Assembly: GCF_021538895.1 (NCBI RefSeq)
Contig: NZ_JADDRL010000073.1
Coordinates: forward strand, 1-48,529
Origin: Streptomyces olivochromogenes
GTDB taxonomy: Bacteria > Actinomycetota > Actinomycetes > Streptomycetales > Streptomycetaceae
Direction: 5' to 3'
DNA: 48,529 nt
The notes beneath the pieces are model-generated. The model saw nothing but the letters and a program-made list of their open reading frames with translations. It did no database searches and was not told the DNA's origin. Shown one piece after another: positions 42,307-48,529 of the stretch (within the stretch, counting starts at the first letter, position 1; each line of letters opens with the position of its first letter). The translations under genes were made by a program, and so were the position numbers.

Positions 42307-42999
42307 TCAGTCCTGGGCGGCCCACAGGCCGCGGACATGCTCCAGGTGGCGGGTCATGACCTCGCGCACGGCCCGCTCGTCGCGCTCCAGCAGGGCGTCG
42401 AGGAGCTCCAGGTGCTCCTCGGCGGAGGCCAGCAGCCGGCCCGCCTCCACCAGCGCGGTGAGCCCGTAGAGCCGGGAGCGGCCCCGCAGGTCGGCGACCA
42501 CCTCGACGAGGTGGGCGTTGCCGGCGAGGGCCAGCAGGCCGAGGTGGAAGCGGGTGTCCGCCTCGACGTACGCGATCAGGTCGCCGGCGACCGCGGCGGT
42601 GACGATCTCCCGGGCGGCCGGCCGCAGCGCCTCCAGGGAGACCCGGTCGGCCGTGCGGGCGAGGTCTACCACCGTGGGGATCTCGATCAGCGCGCGGATG
42701 TGCGTGTACTCGTCCAGCTGCTCGTCGGAGACGGCGGTGACCCGGAAGCCCTTGTTGGGCACGGTGTCGACCAGGCCCTCCTTGGCCAGGTCCAGCATCG
42801 CCTCGCGCACCGGCGTCGCCGAGACGCCGAAGCGGGCGGCGAGCGAGGGGGCCGAGTAGACCTCGCCCGGGCGCAGCTCGCCCGCGATCAGCGCGGCCCG
42901 CAGGGCCTCGGCGACCCGCTCGCGGTAGCTGCTCCGCCGGCCGCCCAGCCGGGGCAGCGCGGGGGCGGCAGACGGCGGGCTGCTGCGCTGGGCGGTCAT
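42307..42999 (-). CDS. GntR family regulator, FadR/FCD type
   Basis: A 230-residue regulator. The winged HTH (about 25-90) includes YSAPSLAARFGVSATPVREAMLDLAKEGLVDTVPNKGFRV. The FCD domain follows with metal-site residues in DTRFHLGLLALAGNAHL and RHLEHV. FCD regulators usually sense small carboxylic acids. Start ATG 42999 with GAGGAG. It is the last gene of the hydroxyproline locus, 46 bases after the epimerase gene, and most likely binds the repeated TCAGTACTATGTCACA sites. A related ATGTCACGTG lies just upstream of its own start. Confidence 0.9.
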   Translation of the reverse strand: MTAQRSSPPSAAPALPRLGGRRSSYRERVAEALRAALIAGELRPGEVYSAPSLAARFGVSATPVREAMLDLAKEGLVDTVPNKGFRVTAVSDEQLDEYTHIRALIEIPTVVDLARTADRVSLEALRPAAREIVTAAVAGDLIAYVEADTRFHLGLLALAGNAHLVEVVADLRGRSRLYGLTALVEAGRLLASAEEHLELLDALLERDERAVREVMTRHLEHVRGLWAAQD

Positions 43000-43027
43000 C
43001 GGGTGTCTCCTCGGGCGGGCGGGTGCC

Positions 43028-43037
43028 ATGTCACGTG
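43028..43037. promoter_or_regulatory. Partial operator ATGTCACGTG before the FCD regulator
   Basis: Matches the ATGTCACATG part of the operator at 47881 with one change; placed 29 bases upstream of the regulator start. Confidence 0.35.
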
Positions 43038-43045
43038 CCATCAAT

Positions 43046-44047
43046 CTAGAGGACGAACCCCGCCGGGAAGGGGTCGGTCGGGTCGAGCAGGTACTGGGCC
43101 GTGCCCGTGATCCAGGCGCGGCCGGTGAAGCTCGGCAGCACGGCCGGGATTCCGGCGACCTCGGTCGTGCCGAGCAGCCGGCCGGTGAACCGTGTCCCGA
43201 TGAAGGACTCGTTCACGAACTCGGTGTGCAAGGGCAGTTCGCCGCGCTCATGCAGTTGCGCCATGCGCGCGCTCGTACCCGTACCGCAGGGCGAGCGGTC
43301 GAACCATCCCGGGTGGATGGCCATCGCGTGCCGCGAGTGCCGGGCGGTGGCGCCGGGCGCGTACAGATGGACGTGGTGGCAGCCGCGGATGGACGGGTCC
43401 TCGGGGTGGACCGGCTCCTCCTCGGCGTTGATCGCCGCCATCAGCGACAGCCCGGCGGCCAGGATGTCGTCCTTGCGGGCCCGGTCGAAGGGCAGGCCGA
43501 ACTCCTCCAGCGGCAGGATGGCGTAGAAGTTGCCGCCGTAGGCGAGGTCGTACGTCACCCTCCGCCCGTCGGCCAGCGTGGCCTTGCGGTCCAGGCCCAC
43601 CGAGAAGGACGGCACGTTGCGCAGCGTGACGTGCCGCGCGGCGCCGTTCTCCACGGCGACCTCGGCCACGACCGGCCCGGCCGGGGTGTCCAGGCGGATG
43701 GTGGTGACCGGTTCGACGACCTCCACCATGCCGGTCTCGACGAGCACGGTGGCCACCCCGATGGTGCCGTGCCCGCACATCGGCAGATAGCCCGAGACCT
43801 CGATGTAGACGACGCCCCAGTCGCAGTCGGGGCGGGTCGGCGGCTGCAGGATCGCGCCGCTCATCGCGGAGTGCCCGCGCGGCTCGTTCATCAGCAACTG
43901 CTTGATGTCGTCGCGGTGTTCACGGAAGTACAGCCGCCGCTCGTTCATGGTCGCGCCGGGGATGGTGCCGATCCCGCCGGTGATCACGCGGGTGGGCATG
44001 CCCTCGGTGTGCGAGTCGACGGCGTGCAGGACGAGTCTGCTGCGCAC
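43046..44047 (-). CDS. Proline racemase family, 4-hydroxyproline 2-epimerase
   Basis: A 333-residue cofactor-independent epimerase. The two catalytic thiols are Cys91 in MCGHGTIG and Cys253 in SPCGTGTSA. Cys at both sites fits a racemase or hydroxyproline epimerase rather than the Thr-containing trans-3-hydroxyproline dehydratase. It converts trans-4-hydroxy-L-proline to cis-4-hydroxy-D-proline, the first step of bacterial hydroxyproline breakdown. HSRHAMAIHPGWFDRS fits the hydroxyproline group. GTG start with AGGAGA nearby. It lies 15 bases after the DHDPS-family gene in one operon. Confidence 0.9.
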   Translation of the reverse strand: MRSRLVLHAVDSHTEGMPTRVITGGIGTIPGATMNERRLYFREHRDDIKQLLMNEPRGHSAMSGAILQPPTRPDCDWGVVYIEVSGYLPMCGHGTIGVATVLVETGMVEVVEPVTTIRLDTPAGPVVAEVAVENGAARHVTLRNVPSFSVGLDRKATLADGRRVTYDLAYGGNFYAILPLEEFGLPFDRARKDDILAAGLSLMAAINAEEEPVHPEDPSIRGCHHVHLYAPGATARHSRHAMAIHPGWFDRSPCGTGTSARMAQLHERGELPLHTEFVNESFIGTRFTGRLLGTTEVAGIPAVLPSFTGRAWITGTAQYLLDPTDPFPAGFVL

Positions 44048-44062
44048 GGTCCGGTCTCCTTC

Positions 44063-44959
44063 TCAGGCGAGGCCCGACGCGAGGGCCTTCTCGGTGGCGG
44101 TGCGGACGGCGGCCTCCTGCTCCGGCAGCAACGGTACGCGCGGCGGGCGCACCGGGCCGCCGGGCCGGCCGGCGAGGTCCATGGACAACTTGATGGCCTG
44201 CACGAATTCCACCCGTGAGTCCCAGCGCAGCAGCGGGTGCAGCCGGCGGTACAGGGGGAGTGCGGCGGCGAGGTCCCCGGCCACGGCGGCCCGGTACAGC
44301 TCGGTGCAGGCGGCGGGCAGCGCGTTCGGGTAGCCGGCCACCCAGCCCCGGGCGCCCGCCGCGGCCAGTTCCAGCAGGACGTCGTCGGCGCCGACCAACA
44401 GGTCCAGTTCCGGGGCGAGTTCGGCGAGCCGGTAGGCACGGCGGACGTCTCCCGAGAACTCCTTCACCGCGTGCACGAGCCCTTCGGCGTGCAGCCTGGC
44501 GAGCAGTTCCGGGAGAAGGTCGACCTTGGTGTCGATCGGATTGTTGTACGCCACGACCGGCAGGCCCGCCCGGGCCACCTCGGCGTAGTGGGCGAGCACG
44601 GACCGCTCGTCGGCGCGGTAGGCGTTGGGCGGCAGCAGCATCACCGACGCGCAGCCGGCCTCGCGGGCCTGCTCGGCCCAGCGCCGGGCCTCGGCGGCGC
44701 CGTACGCGGCGACGCCCGGCATCACCCGCGAGCCGCCGACCGCGGCCACCGCCGTCTCGACGACGCGGGCCCGCTCCTCGGGGGTGAGCACCTGGTACTC
44801 GCCGAGCGAGCCGTTCGGCACGACCCCGTCGCAGCCGTTCGCGACGAGCCAGGCGCAGTGCTCGGCGTACGCGTCGTAGTCGACGGAGAGGTCGTCGCGC
44901 AGCGGCAGGGCGGTGGCGACGAGGACGCCACGCCAGGGACGGTTGGGCAGATCACTCAT
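44063..44959 (-). CDS. DHDPS/NAL family lyase, probable pyrroline-4-hydroxy-2-carboxylate deaminase
   Basis: A 298-residue TIM-barrel Schiff-base enzyme. Lys166 (VHAVKEFSGD) is the imine lysine and Tyr138 in VVAYNNP the proton relay; GSLGEYQVLTPEER (50-63) is the substrate loop. In the hydroxyproline route a member of this family deaminates delta-1-pyrroline-4-hydroxy-2-carboxylate to 2-oxoglutarate semialdehyde. That assignment rests on the neighbours (epimerase and three-subunit dehydrogenase). Start ATG 44959 has a strong GGAGGGG. It begins its own unit after a repeated operator. The next enzyme, 2-oxoglutarate semialdehyde dehydrogenase, is not in the window. Confidence 0.88.
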   Translation of the reverse strand: MSDLPNRPWRGVLVATALPLRDDLSVDYDAYAEHCAWLVANGCDGVVPNGSLGEYQVLTPEERARVVETAVAAVGGSRVMPGVAAYGAAEARRWAEQAREAGCASVMLLPPNAYRADERSVLAHYAEVARAGLPVVAYNNPIDTKVDLLPELLARLHAEGLVHAVKEFSGDVRRAYRLAELAPELDLLVGADDVLLELAAAGARGWVAGYPNALPAACTELYRAAVAGDLAAALPLYRRLHPLLRWDSRVEFVQAIKLSMDLAGRPGGPVRPPRVPLLPEQEAAVRTATEKALASGLA

Positions 44960-44978
44960 GAATTCCCCTCCAATGGGG

Positions 44979-44994
44979 TGTGACATAGTACTGA
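44979..44994. promoter_or_regulatory. Operator copy A before the lyase gene
   Basis: TGTGACATAGTACTGA, the exact reverse complement of the site at 47881-47896. It contains the palindrome AGTACT and lies 20 bases before the lyase start. Confidence 0.7.
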
Positions 44995-45029
44995 TTCTCG
45001 AAGGACTCGAAGGACTCGTCACCGCGGTG

Positions 45030-46430
45030 TCATTCCAGGTCCTCCTCCGACCCGGCGAGCACGCCCAGTGGCACCGGCCGGGCCAGCGGCCGGCGCGCCG
45101 CGGTGAGCGGGCAACCGGCGACTCCGGCGACCGCGGGGCCGCACATCCGGCCCTGGCACCAGCCCATCCCGGCCCGGGTGAGCAGCTTCACGGTACGCAG
45201 GTCACCGGCTCCGAGCTCGTCCACCGCCGTCCGTACCTCGCCGGCGGTGACCTCCTCGCAGCGGCAGAGAACCGTGTCGTGCGTGACCCGGTCGGCCCAC
45301 CCGGGCGGCGGCGCGTACACCGCGTCGACCGCCGCGAAGAAGCCGCGCAGCCGCGCACGGGCCCGGCCGGCGGCGGCCCAGGCCCGCGGGTCGGGCGCGG
45401 TGCCGCGCAGGCGGGCGGCGATCGACCGGCCGGCGATGTGACCCTCGACGAGCGCGAGCGCCGCGCCGCCGATCCCTGTGGTCTCCCCGGCCGCCCACAC
45501 GCCCGGGACGTCGGTGCGCTGCTCGTCGTCGACGTACACGTCCGTGCCGGACAGCCGGCAGCCGAGCGTCTCGGCGAGGTCGGTGTGCGGCAGCATGCCG
45601 TGCCCGACGGCGAGGGTGTCGCAGGGGACGCGGCGCTCGCTGCCCGGCCCGACCCGGCCCTGTGCGTCGAGCGCCGCGACGGTCACCGCCTCCAGACGGT
45701 CCGTGCCGTGCGCCTCGACCACGGTGTGCCGGACGAGGGTGCGCACCCGGTGGCGCAGCAGCAGGGCCGCGTACCGCGCGCCCTCGGCGAGCTTGCCGGG
45801 CTGCGCGGCCAGGGCCGACGGCCGCCGCAGGACATCGCGGGGGTCGGCGGACTCGACGAGCGCGGCCACCCGCGCTCCCGCCGCCGCGAGTCCCGTCGCC
45901 ACGGGCAGCAGCAGCGGACCGGTCCCGGCGACCACGGCCGTACGCCCCGGCAGCACCAGCCCGCCCTTGAGCATGGCCTGCGCCCCGCCCGCCGTGACCA
46001 CCCCGGGCAGGGTCCAGCCCGGGAAGGGCAGCACCTTCTCGTAGCCGCCGGTCGCCAGCAGGACGGCGTCGGCGCGCACCACGACGCCCTCCTCCTGGGC
46101 GGGGCCCCGCAGCGCGTGCACCGCGAAGCGCCCGGAGTCCGACTCCCGTTCCACGCACCACACATGATGACCGGTCAGGTGTGTGACGCGGCCCGCCGCC
46201 AGTTGCCGGTCCAGTCCCGAGCGCAGCCGCCGCCAGGTGCGCCACTGGTGATGCAGGGCCTGCGGGCGGCGCGCGCCGAGGGCGGCGGCGGGCTGCCGGT
46301 AGAACTGCCCGCCCGCCTCCTCGGCGGCGTCGACGAGGGTGACCGCGACACCGTGCTCGGCCGCCGCCAGCGACGCTGCGAGCCCCGCCGGGCCCGCCCC
46401 GATCACGGCGAGGCGCGGTCGCTCAGTCAT
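45030..46430 (-). CDS. D-hydroxyproline dehydrogenase, FAD/BFD subunit (HcnB-like)
   Basis: A 466-residue flavoprotein. The N-terminal FAD motif is GAGPAG (11-16). A second dinucleotide site is VVAGTGPLLLPVATGLAAAGARV (about 167-189), and a C-terminal BFD-like [2Fe-2S] site has Cys-x-Cys in LCRCEEVTAGEV (about 389) and Cys-x4-Cys in WCQGRMCGP. This is the alpha subunit of the HcnABC/LhpBEF-type heteromeric dehydrogenase that oxidises cis-4-hydroxy-D-proline (HCN synthase subunits share the same build). It starts inside the end of the small ferredoxin-like gene (8-bp overlap). Confidence 0.9.
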   Translation of the reverse strand: MTERPRLAVIGAGPAGLAASLAAAEHGVAVTLVDAAEEAGGQFYRQPAAALGARRPQALHHQWRTWRRLRSGLDRQLAAGRVTHLTGHHVWCVERESDSGRFAVHALRGPAQEEGVVVRADAVLLATGGYEKVLPFPGWTLPGVVTAGGAQAMLKGGLVLPGRTAVVAGTGPLLLPVATGLAAAGARVAALVESADPRDVLRRPSALAAQPGKLAEGARYAALLLRHRVRTLVRHTVVEAHGTDRLEAVTVAALDAQGRVGPGSERRVPCDTLAVGHGMLPHTDLAETLGCRLSGTDVYVDDEQRTDVPGVWAAGETTGIGGAALALVEGHIAGRSIAARLRGTAPDPRAWAAAGRARARLRGFFAAVDAVYAPPPGWADRVTHDTVLCRCEEVTAGEVRTAVDELGAGDLRTVKLLTRAGMGWCQGRMCGPAVAGVAGCPLTAARRPLARPVPLGVLAGSEEDLE

Positions 46431-46722
46431 CGTGGCCCGTCCCCTCCTGGGTGCGGATCGTGTCGCCCGGCCGTACGGGAACCAGGCAAGCCCGTTGGTT
46501 CGGGCGGCCGTTGACGGTCACCAGGCAGTCGAAGCACACCCCGATCCCGCAGAAGACACCGCGCGGGCGGCCCGTACCGCGTGTGGTGCGCCAGGCGGTG
46601 ATCCCGGCCGTCCACAGCGCGGCGGCGACCGTCTGCCCGGGCAGCGCCTCGATCGTGCGGCCGTCGAACGTGACCGGAAAACCCGGACCCGGTCGGGCGT
46701 CGGCCAACTCCAGTGGATTCAC
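46423..46722 (-). CDS. D-hydroxyproline dehydrogenase, [2Fe-2S] subunit (HcnA-like)
   Basis: A 99-residue small ferredoxin-like subunit. Cys58, Cys63, Cys66 and Cys79 (CGIGVCFDC and RAC) match a plant-type [2Fe-2S] cluster. FDGRTIEALPGQTVAAALWTAGITAWR is typical of HcnA. It links the DAO-type subunit and the FAD/BFD subunit in electron transfer. It overlaps both neighbours (4 bp with the DAO gene, 8 bp with the FAD gene), so the three are translated together. Confidence 0.9.
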   Translation of the reverse strand: MNPLELADARPGPGFPVTFDGRTIEALPGQTVAAALWTAGITAWRTTRGTGRPRGVFCGIGVCFDCLVTVNGRPNQRACLVPVRPGDTIRTQEGTGHDD

Positions 46723-47879
46723 GCCGTGTTCCCCTCGTCCGCGGTGAAGCGTTCGGGCCGGAAGGGCGCGAGCTCCCGCTCCGCCGCCTTCCCGGTCAGT
46801 GCCCGCGCGATCAGGTGTCCGGTGCCGGTGGCCAGTCCGATGCCCGCGCCCTCGTGCCCGCAGGCGTGGAAGAGGCCCGGGGCGCGGGGGTCGGGGCCGA
46901 TCGCGGGCAGATGGTCCGGCAGATAGGGCCGGAAGCCCACGTACGTGCGCAGCGCGCTCACCCGCTCCAGGAACGGGAACAGCCGCGTCGCCCCGGCCGC
47001 CAGCGCCCGCACGACGGGCAGCGAGAACGACCGGTCGAAGCCCACCCGTTCACGGCTGGCGCCGATCAGGACCGGCCCGGCGGCGGTGCCCTCGACGACC
47101 GGTGAGGTCTTCAGCGCGGCCGAGTCGCTGGCCACGTCGGCCACGTAGTCCGCCGCGTACACCTTGTGCCGGACCAGCCGGGGCAGCGGCTCGGTGACCA
47201 GGACGAAGCCGCGCCGGGGGAGCACCGGCAGGCGGACGCCCGCCAGGGCGGCCAGCTCGCCGCCCCAGGTCCCGGCGGCGTTCACCACGGCGGGCGCGTG
47301 GATCTCCCCGTGGTCGGTGCGGACGCCGCGGACGGTGCCGTGCGCCGTGCGCAGCACGCCGGTCACGGTCCAGCTGGTGCGCAGGCGGGCGCCCGAGGCG
47401 CGCACCAGGTGCGCGGCGGCCAGCGTGGGCATGACCTGGGCGTCCTGCGGATAGCGCACACCGCCGGCGAGGCCGGGCGCCAGGTGCGGTTCCAGGTCGC
47501 GCAGGCGGTCCGCGGCGACCGGCTCCGCGACGACCCCGGCGGTCCGCTGTCCGGCCGTGAAGTCCTCCAGGGCGGCGAGCCCTTCGGGGGTGGCGGCGAC
47601 GACCACGCCGCCCTTCGGCTCGTACTCGATCGCGTCCCCGACCTCCTGGGCCAGCTCGGTCCACAACCGGCCGGACAGCAGGGCGAGTTCGAGTTCCGGT
47701 CCCGGCTCCTTGTCGGAGACCAGCAGGTTGCCCTCGCCCGCGCCGGTGGTGCCGCCGGCGACCGGGCCACGGTCCACCACCATCACGTCGAGACCCGCCC
47801 GCGCCGCGTACAGCGCGCAGGCCGCACCCACCATTCCGGCCCCGACGACCACGACATCGCAGGTCAGTCGCTTCGCCAC
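46719..47879 (-). CDS. D-hydroxyproline dehydrogenase, DAO-type subunit (HcnC-like)
   Basis: A 386-residue FAD-dependent amine oxidoreductase of the DAO family. The FAD motif is GAGMVG (13-18), followed by the conserved GGTTGAGEGNLLVSDKEPG. The C-terminal GFRPYLPDHLPAIG and ACGHEGAGIGLATGTGHLIA complete the FAD domain. It is the subunit that should oxidise cis-4-hydroxy-D-proline to the pyrroline. Start GTG 47879 with no ribosome site; an operator copy directly abuts the start, so transcription may begin at or close to the GTG. First gene of the dehydrogenase operon. Confidence 0.9.
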   Translation of the reverse strand: MAKRLTCDVVVVGAGMVGAACALYAARAGLDVMVVDRGPVAGGTTGAGEGNLLVSDKEPGPELELALLSGRLWTELAQEVGDAIEYEPKGGVVVAATPEGLAALEDFTAGQRTAGVVAEPVAADRLRDLEPHLAPGLAGGVRYPQDAQVMPTLAAAHLVRASGARLRTSWTVTGVLRTAHGTVRGVRTDHGEIHAPAVVNAAGTWGGELAALAGVRLPVLPRRGFVLVTEPLPRLVRHKVYAADYVADVASDSAALKTSPVVEGTAAGPVLIGASRERVGFDRSFSLPVVRALAAGATRLFPFLERVSALRTYVGFRPYLPDHLPAIGPDPRAPGLFHACGHEGAGIGLATGTGHLIARALTGKAAERELAPFRPERFTADEGNTA

Positions 47880-47880
47880 G

Positions 47881-47896
47881 TCAGTACTATGTCACA
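47881..47896. promoter_or_regulatory. Operator copy B before the DAO-type gene
   Basis: TCAGTACTATGTCACA, found in reverse orientation at 44979-44994. It lies one base from the GTG start of the dehydrogenase operon, so a bound repressor would cover the transcription start. Confidence 0.7.
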
Positions 47897-47917
47897 TGAC
47901 GCCGGCCTTGGGGAGGG

Positions 47918-48529
47918 TCAGTCGAACAGGCTCGGATTCGCGGTCGGGGTCTTCCCGGACAGCACGCCCGCGAGCCGCTCGGCGCCCTGCTCCACCGCCC
48001 GCTCGGTGCTGGCGTGATCGGCGCCCGACGGGCCGCCGTTGGTCACGGTGGCCGCGGCCGACCCGATCCGGAACGCCGCGACGTCCAGGACGAGCGTGGT
48101 CGGCTGGCCGTCCGCGGTGCCCTGCACCCGCACCGTCAGGCCGTGCTGCTCGTCGCCCCCCTCGGGCAGCGCGGCCTCGATGACCTGCACCGTCCGCTCG
48201 CTGCCGTCGGCGGCGGTCGCGGTGAACTGGGCGCAGTCCTGCGGCAGCGTCTTGACCCAGTCCATGGCCTGCCGCAGGGGGGCCTGCTCGTAGTCGCCGA
48301 CCTGGTAGAGCAGCCGGTAGTCCTGCGCGGTGAAGCCGGTGAGCGCCGAGGCGCCCTTCGGACGGCCGAGCAGCGTGTCGGAGTACAGGCTGTCGAGCAG
48401 CTTCTGGCACTCGGCCGCGCGGGTCTTGCCGCTGAGGAACTGGGCGGCGTCGACCTTGCCGACCAGTAGCTCGTTGCGCCAGGTCGCCGCGTTGTCGACC
48501 TGGGTCCAGTCGTCCTCGATGTCGGCCGC
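47918..48529 (-). CDS. 3' part of an unrecognised gene (203 residues visible)
   Basis: The frame is open from the window end to a TGA at 47918, so the N-terminus lies outside. Visible part: a helical region (WTQVDNAATWRNELLVGKVDAAQFLSGKT is one charged stretch, given here in parts by the Trp and Cys positions), one Cys in RAAECQKLL, then a beta-rich region with GLTVRVQGTADGQPTTLVLD and a Ser/Ala-rich end. The style resembles Streptomyces lipoproteins of unknown function, but without the N-terminus this cannot be tested. A shorter ATG-started frame at 48265 is only an internal Met. Confidence 0.6.
   Translation of the reverse strand, partial: AADIEDDWTQVDNAATWRNELLVGKVDAAQFLSGKTRAAECQKLLDSLYSDTLLGRPKGASALTGFTAQDYRLLYQVGDYEQAPLRQAMDWVKTLPQDCAQFTATAADGSERTVQVIEAALPEGGDEQHGLTVRVQGTADGQPTTLVLDVAAFRIGSAAATVTNGGPSGADHASTERAVEQGAERLAGVLSGKTPTANPSLFD

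Noticed and set aside
47918..48265. 115-residue gene starting at ATG 48265 on the minus strand
   Set aside because: The same frame is open to the window end with coherent protein-like sequence, so the ATG is internal to a longer, truncated gene.

Overview
The window is chromosomal DNA from a Streptomyces or a very close relative. It has extreme GC content with G or C at nearly every third codon position, many GTG starts, Streptomyces-typical families (SAV2177-type methyltransferases, DUF309, split HcnABC-like dehydrogenase, sugar ABC operons without an ATPase gene), and several genes whose -10 box sits 6-7 bases before the start codon, as in leaderless Streptomyces mRNAs. I saw no in-frame TTA codon. 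I saw no transposase, integrase, CRISPR array or PKS/NRPS gene.

Layout. 0-5.9 kb: MFS exporter, tRNA-Pro(GGG) copy 1, ABC exporter, TetR, then a class II aldolase coupled to a PfkB sugar kinase. 5.9-13 kb: Nudix-like protein; an amidohydrolase/glutamine-synthetase-like pair (a split FluG arrangement); two SAV2177-type methyltransferases flanking a HAD phosphatase; and an alpha/beta hydrolase whose 3' end and downstream flank are tandemly repeated. 13-19.3 kb: thiolase, TauE/SafE permease, HAD-IIA phosphatase, cobK and cobF (convergent), DUF309 protein, tRNA-Pro copy 2, nudK preceded by a 14-codon ORF. 19.3-24.9 kb: an ABC sugar operon (lipoprotein, two permeases, 31-codon ORF, GH42 beta-galactosidase). 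24.9-38.5 kb: an inositol-type catabolic region with iolD and a GntR regulator, a divergent lipoprotein/permease/ATPase/IolE-like operon, a serine hydrolase with a small protein, a PhyH dioxygenase/SDR/IolG-like operon divergent from a LacI regulator, and a cupin. 38.7-42.2 kb: a serine hydrolase homologue that has lost its active-site residues, a TetR/MFS divergon with two perfect inverted repeats, and tRNA-Pro copy 3. 42.3-47.9 kb: a hydroxyproline catabolic locus (FCD-type GntR, epimerase, DHDPS-family lyase, three-subunit dehydrogenase). 47.9 kb to the end: the 3' part of an unrecognised gene.

How the parts fit. The region is mainly nutrient uptake and catabolism (beta-galactosides, inositol-like polyols, hydroxyproline, gamma-glutamylated amines), each unit with its own regulator. 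Two near-identical TTGTACTKACA sites link the two inositol operons that lie 9 kb apart. A 16-bp site found twice in inverted orientation links the two halves of the hydroxyproline locus. The least conventional unit is the inositol-type cluster: it has iolD, an iolE-like and an iolG-like gene but no iolA, iolB or iolC here, and it includes a phytanoyl-CoA-dioxygenase-family enzyme and an SDR.
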